Positions 1 through 5,422 of a DNA stretch of 9,330 nt are shown here, piece by piece. The notes under the pieces were generated by a model, which did not search any database, was not told the DNA's origin, and saw only the letters and a list, made by a program, of their open reading frames with translations. A program made the position numbers and the translations under genes. The first letter of the stretch is position 1, and the number at the start of each line of letters is the position of its first letter. This stretch comes from Candidatus Avipropionibacterium avicola (lineage in GTDB: Bacteria; Actinomycetota; Actinomycetes; Propionibacteriales; Propionibacteriaceae): positions 1-9,330 of the forward strand of contig DVLP01000375.1 of NCBI GenBank assembly GCA_018715445.1, in the 5' to 3' direction.

Positions 1-1
1 C

Positions 2-847
2 GACGACGAAGACGCGCTGATCTCGCTCGACATGTCGGAGTTCGGCGAGAAGCACACCGTCAGCCGCCTCTTCGGTGCCCCTCCCGGATTCGTCGGCTTC
101 GACGAGGGCGGTCAGCTCACGGAGAAGGTGCGCCGCAAGCCGTTCTCGGTTGTGCTGTTCGATGAGATCGAGAAGGCCCACCCCGACATCTTCAACTCGC
201 TGTTGCAGATCCTGGACGAGGGTCGTCTGACCGACGCCCAGGGCCGCGTGGTGGACTTCAAGAACACCGTGATCGTGATGACCACGAACCTCGGTACCCG
301 CGACATCGCCAAGTCGGTGAGCCTGGGCTTCTCCCAGGGCAGCGACGCCGAGTCCGGCTACGACCGGATGAAGGCCAAGGTGTCCGACGAGCTGAAGCAG
401 CACTTCCGTCCCGAGTTCCTGAACCGGATCGACGAGATCGTGGTGTTCCGCCAGCTGACCGAGGCCGACATCGAGCAGATCGTCGACCTGGTGGTCACCG
501 AGCTCGAGGAACGGCTCGCGGACAAGAACATGGGCATCGAGCTGACCCCGGCAGCCAAGGCCCTGGCCGCCAAGCGCGGGTTCGACCCGGTGCTGGGTGC
601 TCGACCGCTGCGCCGGGCCGTGCAGCGCGATGTCGAGGACGTGCTGGCCGAGAAGATCCTGTTCGGCGAGCTCAAGCCCGGACAGATCGTCCTGGTCGAC
701 GTGGCCGAGGAGGGTGCGGAGGATCCGTTCACCTTCACCGGGACGTCGAAGGCCGAGCTGCCCGATTCGCCGGAGGAAGCCCTGGAGGGGGCTGCCGACG
801 ACGGCTCGACCGGATCCACCGGTACGGCTGACGGGCAGAGCGCCTGA
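2..847 (+). CDS. clpC: ATP-dependent Clp protease ATP-binding subunit ClpC, C-terminal part
   Basis: This is the last 281 residues of a ClpC-type Hsp100 unfoldase; the 5' end lies outside the window. ClpC unfolds substrates using ATP and feeds them to the cytosolic ClpP peptidase. The fragment covers the second AAA+ module. Visible motifs are the pore loop GFVG (fragment residues 29-32), Walker B VVLFDEIEKAH (50-60), a sensor-1 asparagine in TTNLG, the arginine-finger context FRPEFLNRID (about 136-144) and sensor-2 GARPLRR (199-205). A small C-terminal domain follows, ending in FTFTGT and then a Gly/Ser/Asp-rich tail of about 40 residues, as in actinobacterial ClpC1. The pore loop has Phe where Tyr is usual in the family. 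The reading frame is open back to base 2. A strong hairpin terminator follows the stop. Family identification is very secure; the symbol could equally be clpC1. Confidence 0.96.
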   Translation, partial: DDEDALISLDMSEFGEKHTVSRLFGAPPGFVGFDEGGQLTEKVRRKPFSVVLFDEIEKAHPDIFNSLLQILDEGRLTDAQGRVVDFKNTVIVMTTNLGTRDIAKSVSLGFSQGSDAESGYDRMKAKVSDELKQHFRPEFLNRIDEIVVFRQLTEADIEQIVDLVVTELEERLADKNMGIELTPAAKALAAKRGFDPVLGARPLRRAVQRDVEDVLAEKILFGELKPGQIVLVDVAEEGAEDPFTFTGTSKAELPDSPEEALEGAADDGSTGSTGTADGQSA

Positions 848-869
848 TCGCCTGAGATCGCTCCACACC

Positions 870-910
870 GACGCCCGGTCGGTCCCTCACCGTGGGACCG
901 GCCGGGCGTC
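870..910 (+). terminator. Hairpin terminator after clpC
   Basis: Two 17-nt arms (870-886 and 894-910) pair completely, with one G-U wobble, around a 7-nt loop. The hairpin starts 22 nt after the clpC stop. Only a weak T-poor tail follows (gtcgttcc), which is common for high-GC actinobacterial terminators. The right arm runs into the -35 region of the next gene's predicted promoter. Confidence 0.85.
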
Positions 911-927
911 GTCGTTCCCGGGCCGGG

Positions 928-933
928 CACAAT
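928..933 (+). promoter_or_regulatory. -10 box of the EamA gene (leaderless start)
   Basis: CACAAT lies 6 nt before the GTG at 940, which places the expected transcription start on or next to the start codon. No Shine-Dalgarno sequence precedes the GTG. The same spacing recurs at five other starts in the window. This is the weakest box of that set, since its first base is C rather than T. Confidence 0.5.
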
Positions 934-939
934 GGCGCC

Positions 940-1917
940 GTGACCGAGTCGCAGGACCAGAGCTCAGAGAGCGTCGACGCGGCGACCCGTTCGATCGCGG
1001 TCTCGCCGGTCTGGTTCGTGCTCGGCGGCATCGCCTCGGTGCAGATCGGTGCCGCCCTGGCCAAGACCGTGTTCGGCCTGATCGATCCGACCACGATGGT
1101 GTGGATCCGGTTGGTGACCGCTGCGGTGGTGCTGACGGCGCTGGCCCGGCCGCGGCTGCGGGGGCGAAGCCGTACCGACTGGTGGGTGGTGCTGGGCTAC
1201 GCGGTGTGCATGGTCGGGATGAACTGGACGATCTATCAGTCGATCGCCCGGATCCCGCTCGGGGTCGCGGTGACGATCGAGTTCCTCGGGCCGCTGGCGG
1301 TCGCGGTGCTGGGGTCGCGTCGGCTGGTGGACCTGGTCTGGGTCGGGCTGGCGGGCGTGGGTGTGGTGTTGCTCGGGACCGGCGGCTCGGGAGTGGGGGC
1401 CTTCGGTGGCCTGGACCCGGTCGGGGTGCTGTTCGCCGTGGCCGCAGGCGTCTGCTGGGGTGGCTACATCCTGATCGGCGGGGCGACGGGTCGACGCTGG
1501 CAGGGGATCTCGGCGCTGGCAGTGGCCAGCGTGACGGGCGCCGTGGTGCTGGCTCCTGCGGCGCTGGTGATCGACGGTCGGGGGTTGCTGCAGCCGTCGG
1601 TGCTCGTGATCGGGGTGCTGGCGGGAGTGCTGTCCTCGGTGGTGCCGTACAGCCTGGAGTTGGTGGCGCTGCGTCGGATGCGGCCGAGCACCTTCGGGAT
1701 CCTGATGAGCGTGGAACCGGCAGCCGCGGCGCTGGCGGCGGCGATCATCCTGTCGGAGTGGCTGACACCGGTGCAGGTGATCGCGGTGGCGTTGGTGGTG
1801 CTGGCCAGTGCCGGAGCGGCGCGGGCTGCACGGCGACGCGAGGTCGGGGGCGGCCGGACCGTCAGCCGGGCAGTACGTAGTGGTCGTCGGCGAGCTGGGC
1901 GGCCAGGCCGTCGCTGA
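940..1917 (+). CDS. EamA family (RhtA-like) amino acid/metabolite exporter
   Basis: A 325-residue integral membrane protein of the drug/metabolite transporter superfamily, with two EamA repeats (about residues 22-148 and 158-295) and roughly ten hydrophobic helices. Signatures of the RhtA (threonine/homoserine exporter) branch are GGIASVQIGAALAK, ARIPLGVAVTIEFLGPLAVA, VPYSLELVALRRM and FGILMSVEPAAAALA. In that family these proteins export amino acids or related metabolites; the substrate here is unknown. GTG 940 was chosen because it follows a -10-like box by 6 nt and gives the acidic hydrophilic N-terminus MTESQDQSSE. An upstream in-frame GTG at 892 falls inside the clpC terminator. The last 18 residues are Arg-rich and lie antisense to the conserved end of mutY, so this tail is probably not part of the family fold. 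Confidence 0.9.
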   Translation: MTESQDQSSESVDAATRSIAVSPVWFVLGGIASVQIGAALAKTVFGLIDPTTMVWIRLVTAAVVLTALARPRLRGRSRTDWWVVLGYAVCMVGMNWTIYQSIARIPLGVAVTIEFLGPLAVAVLGSRRLVDLVWVGLAGVGVVLLGTGGSGVGAFGGLDPVGVLFAVAAGVCWGGYILIGGATGRRWQGISALAVASVTGAVVLAPAALVIDGRGLLQPSVLVIGVLAGVLSSVVPYSLELVALRRMRPSTFGILMSVEPAAAALAAAIILSEWLTPVQVIAVALVVLASAGAARAARRREVGGGRTVSRAVRSGRRRAGRPGRR

Positions 1918-2758
1918 CCAGTCCGGCCAGGGCGCGGACGGCTTGGTCGTGGTCGGGCCAGACCTCCAGCAGCTCGGCGCCGGCGACGGGGGTGTCGTGG
2001 GAGCGCAGCACCGCCAACAGGGCGCCGCGGCACTGACGGTCGGTGCCCTCGTAGCGTTGCCCGACCCGGGGCGGACCGTCGTGGGCGGGGCGACCGGAGG
2101 CGTACCACCGGCAGCGGGTGCGGACCGGACAGACCTCGCACTGCGGCGCACGGGCGGTGCAGACCAAGGCGCCGAGCTCCATCGACGCAGCGGCCCAGCG
2201 TGCGGCACGCTCCCGGGTGCGGGGGAGCCACTGCTCGGCCATCACGACTTCGGCGCGGGTCGGGGCGGTGGAGGGGTGGGCCTGGCCTCGGTCGATCCGG
2301 GCCAGCACCCGGCGGACGTTGGTGTCGAGGACGACGTGGCGTTGGCCGTGGGCGAAACTCGCGATCGCGGCCGCGGTGTAGTCCCCGACCCCGGGCAGGG
2401 CACGCAGCTCGTCGATGTCGGACGGCACGAGGCCGTCGTGGCGTTCGGTGATCGCGACCGCGGCGGCGTGCAGGCGGAGGGCGCGTCGGGGATAACCCAG
2501 CCGACCCCAGGCCCGTACGGCTTCGCCCGCCGGCGCATCAGCCAGCGCCGCCGGGGTGGGCCAGCGCTCCAGCCAGTCCCGCCACGGCCCGAGGACCCGG
2601 GCGACCGGGGTCTGCTGCAACATGAACTCGCTCACCATGATCGCCCAGGCGTCGACCTCCGGGCCCCGCCACGGCAGGTCCCTTTGGTGCTCGTCGAACC
2701 ACGCCAGGATCGCCGAGACGACGGCACTGCGCTGCCGCGCACCCAGCTCCTCGATCAC
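1862..2758 (-). CDS. mutY: A/G-specific adenine DNA glycosylase MutY
   Basis: A 298-residue base-excision repair glycosylase that removes adenine opposite 8-oxoguanine. The HhH-GPD fold runs from about residue 8 to 220. Visible features are DLPWR (27-31), SEFMLQQTPVARV with the catalytic Glu44, the helix-hairpin-helix LPGVGDYTAAAIASFA (121-136), LDTNVRRVLAR with the catalytic Asp145, and a 4Fe-4S loop C-X6-C-X2-C-X5-C at Cys200, 207, 210 and 216. The protein is shorter than E. coli MutY (about 350 aa). After residue 235 there is no full NUDIX-like 8-oxoG recognition domain, only a 55-residue winged-helix-like tail ending in HYVLPG, a form I recall from other actinobacteria. GTG 2758 was chosen because TACGGT lies 6 nt upstream; extension to 2953 would read through repeats. 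The 3' end overlaps the EamA gene by 56 bp. Confidence 0.95.
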   Translation of the reverse strand: MIEELGARQRSAVVSAILAWFDEHQRDLPWRGPEVDAWAIMVSEFMLQQTPVARVLGPWRDWLERWPTPAALADAPAGEAVRAWGRLGYPRRALRLHAAAVAITERHDGLVPSDIDELRALPGVGDYTAAAIASFAHGQRHVVLDTNVRRVLARIDRGQAHPSTAPTRAEVVMAEQWLPRTRERAARWAAASMELGALVCTARAPQCEVCPVRTRCRWYASGRPAHDGPPRVGQRYEGTDRQCRGALLAVLRSHDTPVAGAELLEVWPDHDQAVRALAGLVSDGLAAQLADDHYVLPG

Positions 2759-2764
2759 CGCCAC

Positions 2765-2770
2765 ACCGTA
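2765..2770 (-). promoter_or_regulatory. -10 box of mutY (leaderless start)
   Basis: On the minus strand TACGGT is followed by 6 nt and then the mutY GTG at 2758. No Shine-Dalgarno sequence is present. No clear -35 hexamer was found. The spacing matches that of the other leaderless starts in the window. Confidence 0.6.
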
Positions 2771-2810
2771 ACGGTTCCACCTCCCCGACCCCACCAAGGC
2801 CCACCAGACC

Positions 2811-2879
2811 CCCGAGCGCGTCGAGGGCCACTCGCCCCCGAGCCCGTCCCGACGCACGTCCCCCGAGCCCGTCGAGGGG
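2811..2879. repeat. Degenerate 25-26-bp tandem array with a CCCGAGCCCGTCGAGGG core
   Basis: An 18-nt core beginning CCCGAGC.CGTC occurs three times, at 2811-2828, 2837-2854 and 2862-2879, at steps of 26 and 25 nt. The first and third copies keep the ending TCGAGGG; the middle one is degenerate. The core is an imperfect palindrome (CCC at one end, GGG at the other). It resembles a short intergenic repeat I recall from many high-GC genomes (CCCTGAGC..GTCGAAGGG), but that link is from memory and unverified. The third copy ends one base before the palindromic element at 2881. Confidence 0.6.
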
Positions 2880-2880
2880 C

Positions 2881-2965
2881 GGAGTTCGCAGAGTGACCGG
2901 TGACCACCTTGATCCGCCCCGAAAAGGCCCTCCCCACCCCTGTCACCGGTCACTTTCCGAACTCG
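2881..2965. repeat. 85-nt palindromic element, copy 1
   Basis: A 24-nt left arm (2881-2904, starting GGAGTTCGCAGAG) and a 24-nt right arm (2942-2965, ending TTTCCGAACTCG) flank a 37-nt centre. Arm positions 2-24 can pair as a 23-bp stem with one C-C mismatch and one G-U wobble; the terminal position is a mismatch. The inner half of each arm contains the self-palindrome ACCGGT. A second copy with the same dimensions lies at 3629-3713. Copy 1 sits between the divergent predicted promoters of mutY and the S4 gene, so it is probably not transcribed from either and is unlikely to be a terminator. Confidence 0.85.
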
Positions 2966-2993
2966 CCGCCCGGGACCCCTTCGGCCCGTCTCC

Positions 2994-2999
2994 TAGGAT
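2994..2999 (+). promoter_or_regulatory. -10 box of the S4-DUF4342 operon (leaderless start)
   Basis: TAGGAT is followed by 7 nt (gggaccg) and then ATG 3007. No Shine-Dalgarno sequence is present, so a leaderless transcript is predicted. The palindromic element ends 28 nt upstream of the box, just outside where a -35 would lie. Confidence 0.7.
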
Positions 3000-3006
3000 G
3001 GGACCG

Positions 3007-3228
3007 ATGTCGAACCTTGCTGAGGTCGCGATCCGCGACGAATCCATCCGACTGGGGCAGCTGCTCAAGCTCGCCGACCTCGTCGAGGACGGTGCCACGG
3101 CCAGGGCCGTGATCGAGAACGGCGAGGTGAGCATCGACGGACAGGTCGAGACCCGGCGCGGGGCCCAGGTCCGGCCGGGCCAGGTCGTCAGTTGTGGCGA
3201 CACCTCGATCCGCGTGACCGACCGCTGA
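3007..3228 (+). CDS. Small S4-domain RNA-binding protein (YbcJ-like)
   Basis: A 73-residue protein that is almost entirely one S4 RNA-binding fold. The segments IRLGQLLKLADLVEDGATAR, VIENGEVSIDGQVETRRG and QVRPGQVVSCGD match the two-helix plus beta-loop pattern of the YbcJ/RlbA-like single-domain S4 family. Such proteins are expected to bind structured RNA, probably rRNA or ribosomal particles; no specific target is shown here. ATG 3007 is preferred over upstream in-frame starts because TAGGAT lies 7 nt before it and the longer versions would translate the palindromic element. The stop is 20 nt before the DUF4342 start, so the two genes form an operon. Confidence 0.87.
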   Translation: MSNLAEVAIRDESIRLGQLLKLADLVEDGATARAVIENGEVSIDGQVETRRGAQVRPGQVVSCGDTSIRVTDR

Positions 3229-3236
3229 CGCTCGAC

Positions 3237-3242
3237 GAGAGG
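3237..3242 (+). promoter_or_regulatory. Ribosome binding site of the DUF4342 gene
   Basis: GAGAGG lies 6 nt before ATG 3249 and selects that codon over an in-frame start at 3192 inside the S4 gene. The first gene of the operon appears leaderless while this internal gene has a Shine-Dalgarno site. Confidence 0.7.
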
Positions 3243-3248
3243 CACATC

Positions 3249-3554
3249 ATGGATGAACCGAAGACCCGCTACGAGGAGTTCTCGATCCAGGGCTCGGAGC
3301 TGCTGGCCAAGGTGAAGGACGTGATCCGCAAGGGCAACGTGCGCCGCGTCTACATCAAGAACTCTGATGGCAACACCCTGCTGGAGATCCCGCTCAACGC
3401 AGGGATCGGGATCACCGCGGTCACGGCGATGGTCGCGCCCGCACTCGTCGCGGTCGGTGCGCTCGCTGCCGTACTCACCAAAGTGACCGTCGGTGTGGAG
3501 AGCGTCGCCGATGCCGATGATCGGACCGATCCCGCCCCGCCACCGCAGAGCTGA
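3249..3554 (+). CDS. DUF4342 domain-containing protein
   Basis: A 101-residue protein of the DUF4342 family, whose function is unknown. The N-terminal half reads YEEFSIQGSELLAKVKDVIR, then a basic turn and VYIKNSDGNTLLEIPLNAG, the typical helix plus beta-hairpin start of the family. A hydrophobic stretch follows (about residues 52-75, GIGITAVTAMVAPALVAVGA and on), then VTVGVESV. It ends in a short acidic, Pro-rich tail (DADDRTDPAPPPQS). The hydrophobic stretch could be a membrane segment or a buried core; sequence alone does not decide. It follows the S4 gene by 20 nt and is probably co-transcribed. A hairpin follows its stop. Confidence 0.85.
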   Translation: MDEPKTRYEEFSIQGSELLAKVKDVIRKGNVRRVYIKNSDGNTLLEIPLNAGIGITAVTAMVAPALVAVGALAAVLTKVTVGVESVADADDRTDPAPPPQS

Positions 3555-3561
3555 GGCAGGT

Positions 3562-3584
3562 GGCGGCCCGGAGACGGGCCCGCC
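3562..3584 (+). terminator. Hairpin after the S4-DUF4342 operon
   Basis: GGCGGCCCG (3562-3570) pairs with CGGGCCCGCC (3575-3584) around a GAGA loop, with one bulged C. It begins 7 nt after the DUF4342 stop. There is no T-tract, so this is only a probable terminator. Confidence 0.5.
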
Positions 3585-3587
3585 GCG

Positions 3588-3626
3588 GTGCTGGGCCCGT
3601 TGGGTGCTGGGCCTGTTGGGTGCTGG
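3588..3626. repeat. 16-bp tandem repeat, about 2.4 units
   Basis: GTGCTGGGCCCGTTGG (3588-3603) is followed by the same 16-mer with one change, C to T (3604-3619), and then GTGCTGG (3620-3626). It ends 2 nt before the second palindromic element. Confidence 0.8.
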
Positions 3627-3628
3627 AC

Positions 3629-3713
3629 GGAGTTCGCAGAACGACCGGTGACGCGGTCAGGAGGGCTCAAATCGGCCCTCGATCACACCGTCACCGGTCG
3701 CTTTCCGAACTCG
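3629..3713. repeat. 85-nt palindromic element, copy 2
   Basis: The left arm is 3629-3652 and the right arm 3690-3713, 24 nt each around a 37-nt centre, exactly the dimensions of copy 1. The left arms differ at 2 of 24 positions and the right arms at 1 of 24. One change is compensatory: T2894-A2952 in copy 1 is C3642-G3700 here. The centre carries a perfect inner hairpin (GAGGGC 3661-3666, GCCCTC 3675-3680). The reverse complement of this centre resembles the copy 1 centre (TGATC and GCCCTCC shared), so the centre appears inverted relative to the arms. The element lies between the convergent ends of the DUF4342 and reductase genes. Confidence 0.85.
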
Positions 3714-3743
3714 GCCACCAGCACCGCTGGCGGTCGGTCCGGG

Positions 3744-4286
3744 TCAGTCGCGCAGGGCGTAGGTCAGCAGGGCGTTGCCGACATCGGAGATCCGCGAGTC
3801 GACCAGACGCAGCCGGGTCAACGGCACGTCCTCGTCGAAGAGGCGACGTCCGACCGGCGTGACCGCCGGATGGATGGTGAGGGTCAGCGCGTCGATCAGT
3901 CCGGCCAGGAACAGCGAGCGGATGGTGTCGACTCCGCCGACCACCGAGATCGTCCCCTCGCCCTCGGACCGCAACGCGGTGACGTAATCGACGACATCGC
4001 CGTCGACGACGGTGCTGTTCCACCCGGGGTCGGCCTCCAAGGTGCTGGAGAGCACGTGCTTGCGGACCGGGTTGATGAACACACCGAAGTCGTCGTCCTT
4101 GTCCTGCCAGTACTCGCGCCACTCCTGCCACAGCTTCCGGCCGATCACGACCTCGGTCACTTCGGCCAGCGAGGCCGCCATGACCTCGCCCTCGACGGCG
4201 CCGAACGCGTCGAACTGGAACTGGTCGGGTGCCTCGACGACCCCGTTGAGCGAGCTGAACAGATGGGCGGTGGTCCTGCGGGTCAT
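3744..4286 (-). CDS. Dihydrofolate reductase / RibD C-terminal family protein
   Basis: A 180-residue cytosolic protein of the DHFR/RibD-C fold (COG0262-like), a family of NADPH-dependent reductases, many without an assigned substrate. Visible family signatures are HLFSSLNGVVE (8-18), VVIGRKLWQEW (46-56), KHVLSSTLE (76-84) and the nucleotide-binding and C-terminal block ISVVGGVDTIRSLFLAGLID with LTIHPAVTPVGRRLFDE (113-152). ATG 4286 was chosen because GGAGGA lies 4 nt upstream; a TTG at 4298 overlaps that site. It lies 87 nt downstream of the sigma-factor gene on the same strand and may be co-transcribed with it. It is unlikely to be the essential folate DHFR, whose sequence pattern differs. 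Substrate unknown. Confidence 0.85.
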   Translation of the reverse strand: MTRRTTAHLFSSLNGVVEAPDQFQFDAFGAVEGEVMAASLAEVTEVVIGRKLWQEWREYWQDKDDDFGVFINPVRKHVLSSTLEADPGWNSTVVDGDVVDYVTALRSEGEGTISVVGGVDTIRSLFLAGLIDALTLTIHPAVTPVGRRLFDEDVPLTRLRLVDSRISDVGNALLTYALRD

Positions 4287-4290
4287 GATG

Positions 4291-4296
4291 TCCTCC
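4291..4296 (-). promoter_or_regulatory. Ribosome binding site of the reductase gene
   Basis: On the minus strand GGAGGA precedes ATG 4286 by 4 nt (catc). This decides the start against TTG 4298. A Shine-Dalgarno site here fits an internal cistron of a sigma factor-reductase operon. The 87-nt gap upstream shows no convincing -10 box. Confidence 0.7.
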
Positions 4297-4373
4297 AAGA
4301 GAGTTGGGTTGATGGATGGGCTCTCATCAGGACTGACGAGCCGACGGCCGCAAACTGATCGGTGTCGCCGGGT

Positions 4374-5381
4374 TCAGTGTCCCTGGTCCGACGCCTCGGT
4401 GATCACGTCCGGCAGGCCGAACTCCTCGAACACCCCTGCTCCCATGAAATGGGTGATGCTGCTGATGGAGTCGCCGGCACGGTCAACCACATGGATCGCG
4501 AACGGTTCCCACCGACCATCGCCCACCGAGTGGTAAGCAGCGACCGCCGGTCGACCGTTGGCCCGGGTCAACAGCAGCCGGGAGTCCCGGCAGATGGCTC
4601 CGGGGCCGTTCCACCATTCTTCGATCGAATCGCGGCCCTCGAACCAGAGCGCAAACGGCGGCATCGAGAACTGAGCATCCTCGGTCAGCAGCGCAACCAG
4701 TCCCGCCACGTCGTAGCGCTCGAACGCCGAGACGTACCGCTCCATGAGTTCCCGGTCGGCCTCGTCGAGCAACGACCGATTCCCTGACCCGTCGACCTCC
4801 GACTCCTCGCGCACGCCCCGGGCGCCCGCCATCGTCCGTCGTGCCCGGGCAAGGGCCGAGTTGACCGAGGCCACGGTCAGCTCGAGGGCAGCGCCGCACT
4901 CGGCCGCCGACCACGCCAGGACATCGCGCAGGATCAGCACGGCGCGTTGTCGCGGAGGCAACAGCTGCAGGGCAGAGATGAACGCCAGCCGGACCGAGTC
5001 GTGCAGCTGGGCCAGCTCGGCCGGGTCGCTGCGTTCGGGCAGCTGGTGGTCGGCGATCGGCCCGATCCAGGTCGACTCCGGCATGGTCCGCAGCGTGGTC
5101 GGATCCTCCGGCACCTGCCCGGCGGTCTGCAGGTCGACCGGCAGGGCGCGGCGCTGTGGCGACTTCGCCATGTCCAGGCAGATCCGGGTGGCGATGCGGT
5201 ACAGCCAGGTCCTCACCGACGAGCGGCCCTCGAAGTCCGAGGCCCGCTGCCAGGCCCGCACCATGGTCTCCTGGGTGGCGTCCTCGGCCTCGGCGTGGTT
5301 GCCGAAGAACCGGTAGCAGTGGGCCAGGATCTCGCGGCGGTGCTCCTCGAGGTCGTCGCTTACCGGCGCCGTGATCGTCAC
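4374..5381 (-). CDS. ECF sigma factor, SigG-like, with C-terminal SnoaL-like domain
   Basis: A 335-residue sigma-70 family factor. Sigma-2 spans about residues 10-75 (ILAHCYRFFGNHAEAEDATQ, RTWLYRIATRICLD). After a linker, sigma-4 covers about 128-184 (LPPRQRAVLILRDVLAWSA, then TVASVNSALARARRTM). A SnoaL/NTF2-like domain follows at about 209-325 (LMERYVSAFERYDVAGLVAL, SMPPFALWFEGRD, FMGAGVFEEFGLPD). This layout matches the SigG/SigX5 (TIGR02960-like) group, in which the fused C-terminal domain is thought to modulate sigma activity in cis in place of a separate anti-sigma factor; none is seen nearby. GTG 5381 was chosen because TACTGT lies 7 nt upstream. A perfect inverted repeat covers its presumed -35 region. 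The DHFR-like gene downstream may belong to its operon. Confidence 0.92.
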   Translation of the reverse strand: MTITAPVSDDLEEHRREILAHCYRFFGNHAEAEDATQETMVRAWQRASDFEGRSSVRTWLYRIATRICLDMAKSPQRRALPVDLQTAGQVPEDPTTLRTMPESTWIGPIADHQLPERSDPAELAQLHDSVRLAFISALQLLPPRQRAVLILRDVLAWSAAECGAALELTVASVNSALARARRTMAGARGVREESEVDGSGNRSLLDEADRELMERYVSAFERYDVAGLVALLTEDAQFSMPPFALWFEGRDSIEEWWNGPGAICRDSRLLLTRANGRPAVAAYHSVGDGRWEPFAIHVVDRAGDSISSITHFMGAGVFEEFGLPDVITEASDQGH

Positions 5382-5388
5382 GCGGACC

Positions 5389-5394
5389 ACAGTA
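5389..5394 (-). promoter_or_regulatory. -10 box of the sigma-factor gene (leaderless start)
   Basis: On the minus strand TACTGT is followed by 7 nt and then GTG 5381. There is no Shine-Dalgarno site and no recognisable -35 hexamer; the -35 position falls in the right arm of the inverted repeat at 5394-5422. Confidence 0.65.
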
Positions 5395-5422
5395 CTGGGC
5401 GCCTGCGACCGTGGCGCCCAGT
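5394..5422. promoter_or_regulatory. Perfect 10-bp inverted repeat at the sigma promoter, candidate operator
   Basis: ACTGGGCGCC (5394-5403) and GGCGCCCAGT (5413-5422) are exact reverse complements separated by 9 nt. Arm centres are about 19 bp apart, near two helical turns. The repeat shares one base with the sigma -10 box and spans the spacer and -35 region, where a dimeric repressor or activator could act. TTTT follows on the plus strand, but no plus-strand gene lies upstream, so a terminator role is unlikely. Confidence 0.55.

Noticed and set aside
597..2208. Long overlapping open frames on both strands across clpC, the exporter gene and mutY (for example 597-1880 + and 964-2208 -)
   Set aside because: They are Arg/Gly/Pro-rich frame shadows typical of high-GC DNA, with no recognisable domains, and they cross well-identified genes and the clpC terminator.
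2811..2879. A short CRISPR array
   Set aside because: The units are contiguous with no unique spacers of regular length, the copies are degenerate, and there are no cas genes in the window.
2759..2953. N-terminal extension of mutY to a start at 2953
   Set aside because: The extra 65 codons would translate the palindromic element and tandem repeats, while the -10 box at 2765-2770 supports GTG 2758 and the family starts there.
2893..3006. Upstream starts for the S4 gene at 2893
   Set aside because: That codon lies inside the palindromic element; the shorter protein matches family length and has a promoter 7 nt before its ATG.
4012..5316. Plus-strand open frames opposite the reductase and sigma genes
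   Set aside because: The minus-strand proteins have complete conserved domains; the plus-strand frames have none.
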